A stretch of 52,362 nucleotides of DNA, from the NCBI GenBank assembly GCA_016937015.1, contig JAFGWT010000387.1:1-52362 (forward strand), given 5' to 3'. Made by a program: the position numbers and the translations under genes. The first letter of the stretch is position 1. Every line of letters begins with the position of its first letter. This document shows positions 51,781 to 52,362 of this stretch, one piece after another. The notes under the pieces were generated by a model. That model had not been told where the DNA came from, did not search any database, and worked only from the letters and a program-made list of their open reading frames with translations. Source of the DNA: Deltaproteobacteria bacterium. Its GTDB lineage: Bacteria > Myxococcota_A > Polyangia > JAAYKL01.

Positions 51781-52362
51781 TTACGGAACAGGAACAGGCG
51801 GGAGGCAGCAGCTGCCTTCGCCGTTGTTGAACGGGAAGCACTGGGTGATGTCGGTGACGCATTCCAGACCTTCGTTGCAGACGTAGTCCGGATACCAGCA
51901 GGGCTCTTTTTCGTTACCTGCGGGCATACAGTACATTTCGCCAGTCATCTCGGCTGACAGGCATTGGAATCCTTCGTCACAGGGCACGTCGGCGGCACAG
52001 GGGGTCAGTGCTTCCATACATACCCCCACGCCACCTGCGGCAAAACAGGTCAGACCGTCATTGCAGCTCCAGTCTTTGCGGCAGGGCTGTTTCAGATTGC
52101 CGGTTTCCTGGCAGCAGGACTGAACGCCTTCGGGACACACAATGCGATCGGCAAAGGTGCTGTCCATGCATCGCAGGTCTCCCACACAGCGTTCTGCGGC
52201 GGTGCAGTCTTCACCCACAGTGGCGGGGACCGCTTCGCAGATACTGTCCATGTTGCAGAACCAGCCCGGCGCGCACGGATACATCTCGCAGGAATCACCG
52301 CCCATGGTGGCCTGTATACAGATATATGGCATTTCCGGAATGGATTCATCAATGACACAGGC
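51781..52362 (-). CDS. Cys-rich secreted protein, 5' end outside window
   Basis: The frame is open from the window edge (residues ACVIDESIPEMP precede the first Met) and ends at 51781. About 24 cysteines occur in a repeated pattern such as CEMYPCAPGWFCNMDSIC, CVGDLRCMDS, CRKDWSCNDGLTCF, CDEGFQCLS and CWYPDYVCNEGLECV, with a final CCLPPVPVP. No catalytic motif is visible. It resembles Cys-rich extracellular modules in Myxococcota-like genomes, like the partial gene at the other window edge. Function unknown. Confidence 0.65.
   Translation of the reverse strand, partial: ACVIDESIPEMPYICIQATMGGDSCEMYPCAPGWFCNMDSICEAVPATVGEDCTAAERCVGDLRCMDSTFADRIVCPEGVQSCCQETGNLKQPCRKDWSCNDGLTCFAAGGVGVCMEALTPCAADVPCDEGFQCLSAEMTGEMYCMPAGNEKEPCWYPDYVCNEGLECVTDITQCFPFNNGEGSCCLPPVPVP

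Overview
The window looks like a chromosomal stretch of a Gram-negative, probably anaerobic or microaerophilic bacterium related to the Myxococcota/Bradymonadota (the old Deltaproteobacteria). This is inferred from gene types, not from a marker gene. The evidence is: Cys-rich repeats of the Myxococcus type (CGDG...CDDGN...GDGCS..C) with a fibro-slime domain; many lipoproteins with long Asp/Ser/Thr stalks; a Hanks-type kinase ending in an AgmX/PglI-like domain; a VIT-VWA protein with a Gly-rich insert; 2-oxoacid:ferredoxin oxidoreductase; and several rubrerythrin-like diiron proteins. There is no rRNA, CRISPR array or intact mobile element. The only mobile-element trace is a decayed REP-type transposase remnant.

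Layout. 1-1.7 kb: the end of a Cys-rich protein and an esterase lipoprotein. 1.7-1.95 kb: tRNA-Lys and tRNA-Glu on the minus strand with a terminator. 2.1-8.8 kb: K+ channel, glycine cleavage genes gcvT-gcvH-gcvPA (gcvPB is not here), an alpha/beta hydrolase, a HAD phosphatase and a lipoprotein. 9-11.6 kb (minus): OmpA-type lipoprotein, HD-GYP protein, amphi-Trp protein. 11.9-16.45 kb (plus): a small conserved-looking protein, reverse rubrerythrin, two more ferritin-like proteins and KorA-KorB, which reads as an oxidative-stress and ferredoxin-metabolism block. 16.5-24.9 kb (minus): secreted dockerin protein, VIT/VWA/TPR lipoprotein-like protein, citrate synthase, HelD-like helicase.

25-44 kb is dominated by large exported proteins: beta-propeller lipoprotein, beta-helix lipoprotein, an exported protein with a tandemly duplicated unknown domain, a GH8 endoglucanase lipoprotein, a PPC/Ig-like multidomain lipoprotein, a fibro-slime/Cys-rich lipoprotein and a GQSN-type carbohydrate esterase. 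The error-prone polymerase DnaE2 sits among them. Together they suggest a cell-surface programme for polysaccharide handling or adhesion. 44.7-52.4 kb: Ser/Thr kinase, then a minus-strand ECF sigma/FecR-TPR/outer-membrane protein operon divergent from a beta-helix lipoprotein, and finally a Cys-rich protein cut by the window edge.

The most interesting leads are: the repeated domain of the exported protein beside GH8, possibly a new carbohydrate-binding fold; a shared TTGTGGTAA...GAGAC promoter-like signal in front of two lipoprotein genes; perfect palindromes at dnaE2 and upstream of the dockerin gene; the stacked inverted repeats in the ECF divergent promoter; and a glycine cleavage cluster lacking its PLP subunit. 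No confirmed new system was found; all functional statements come from motif recognition by eye.
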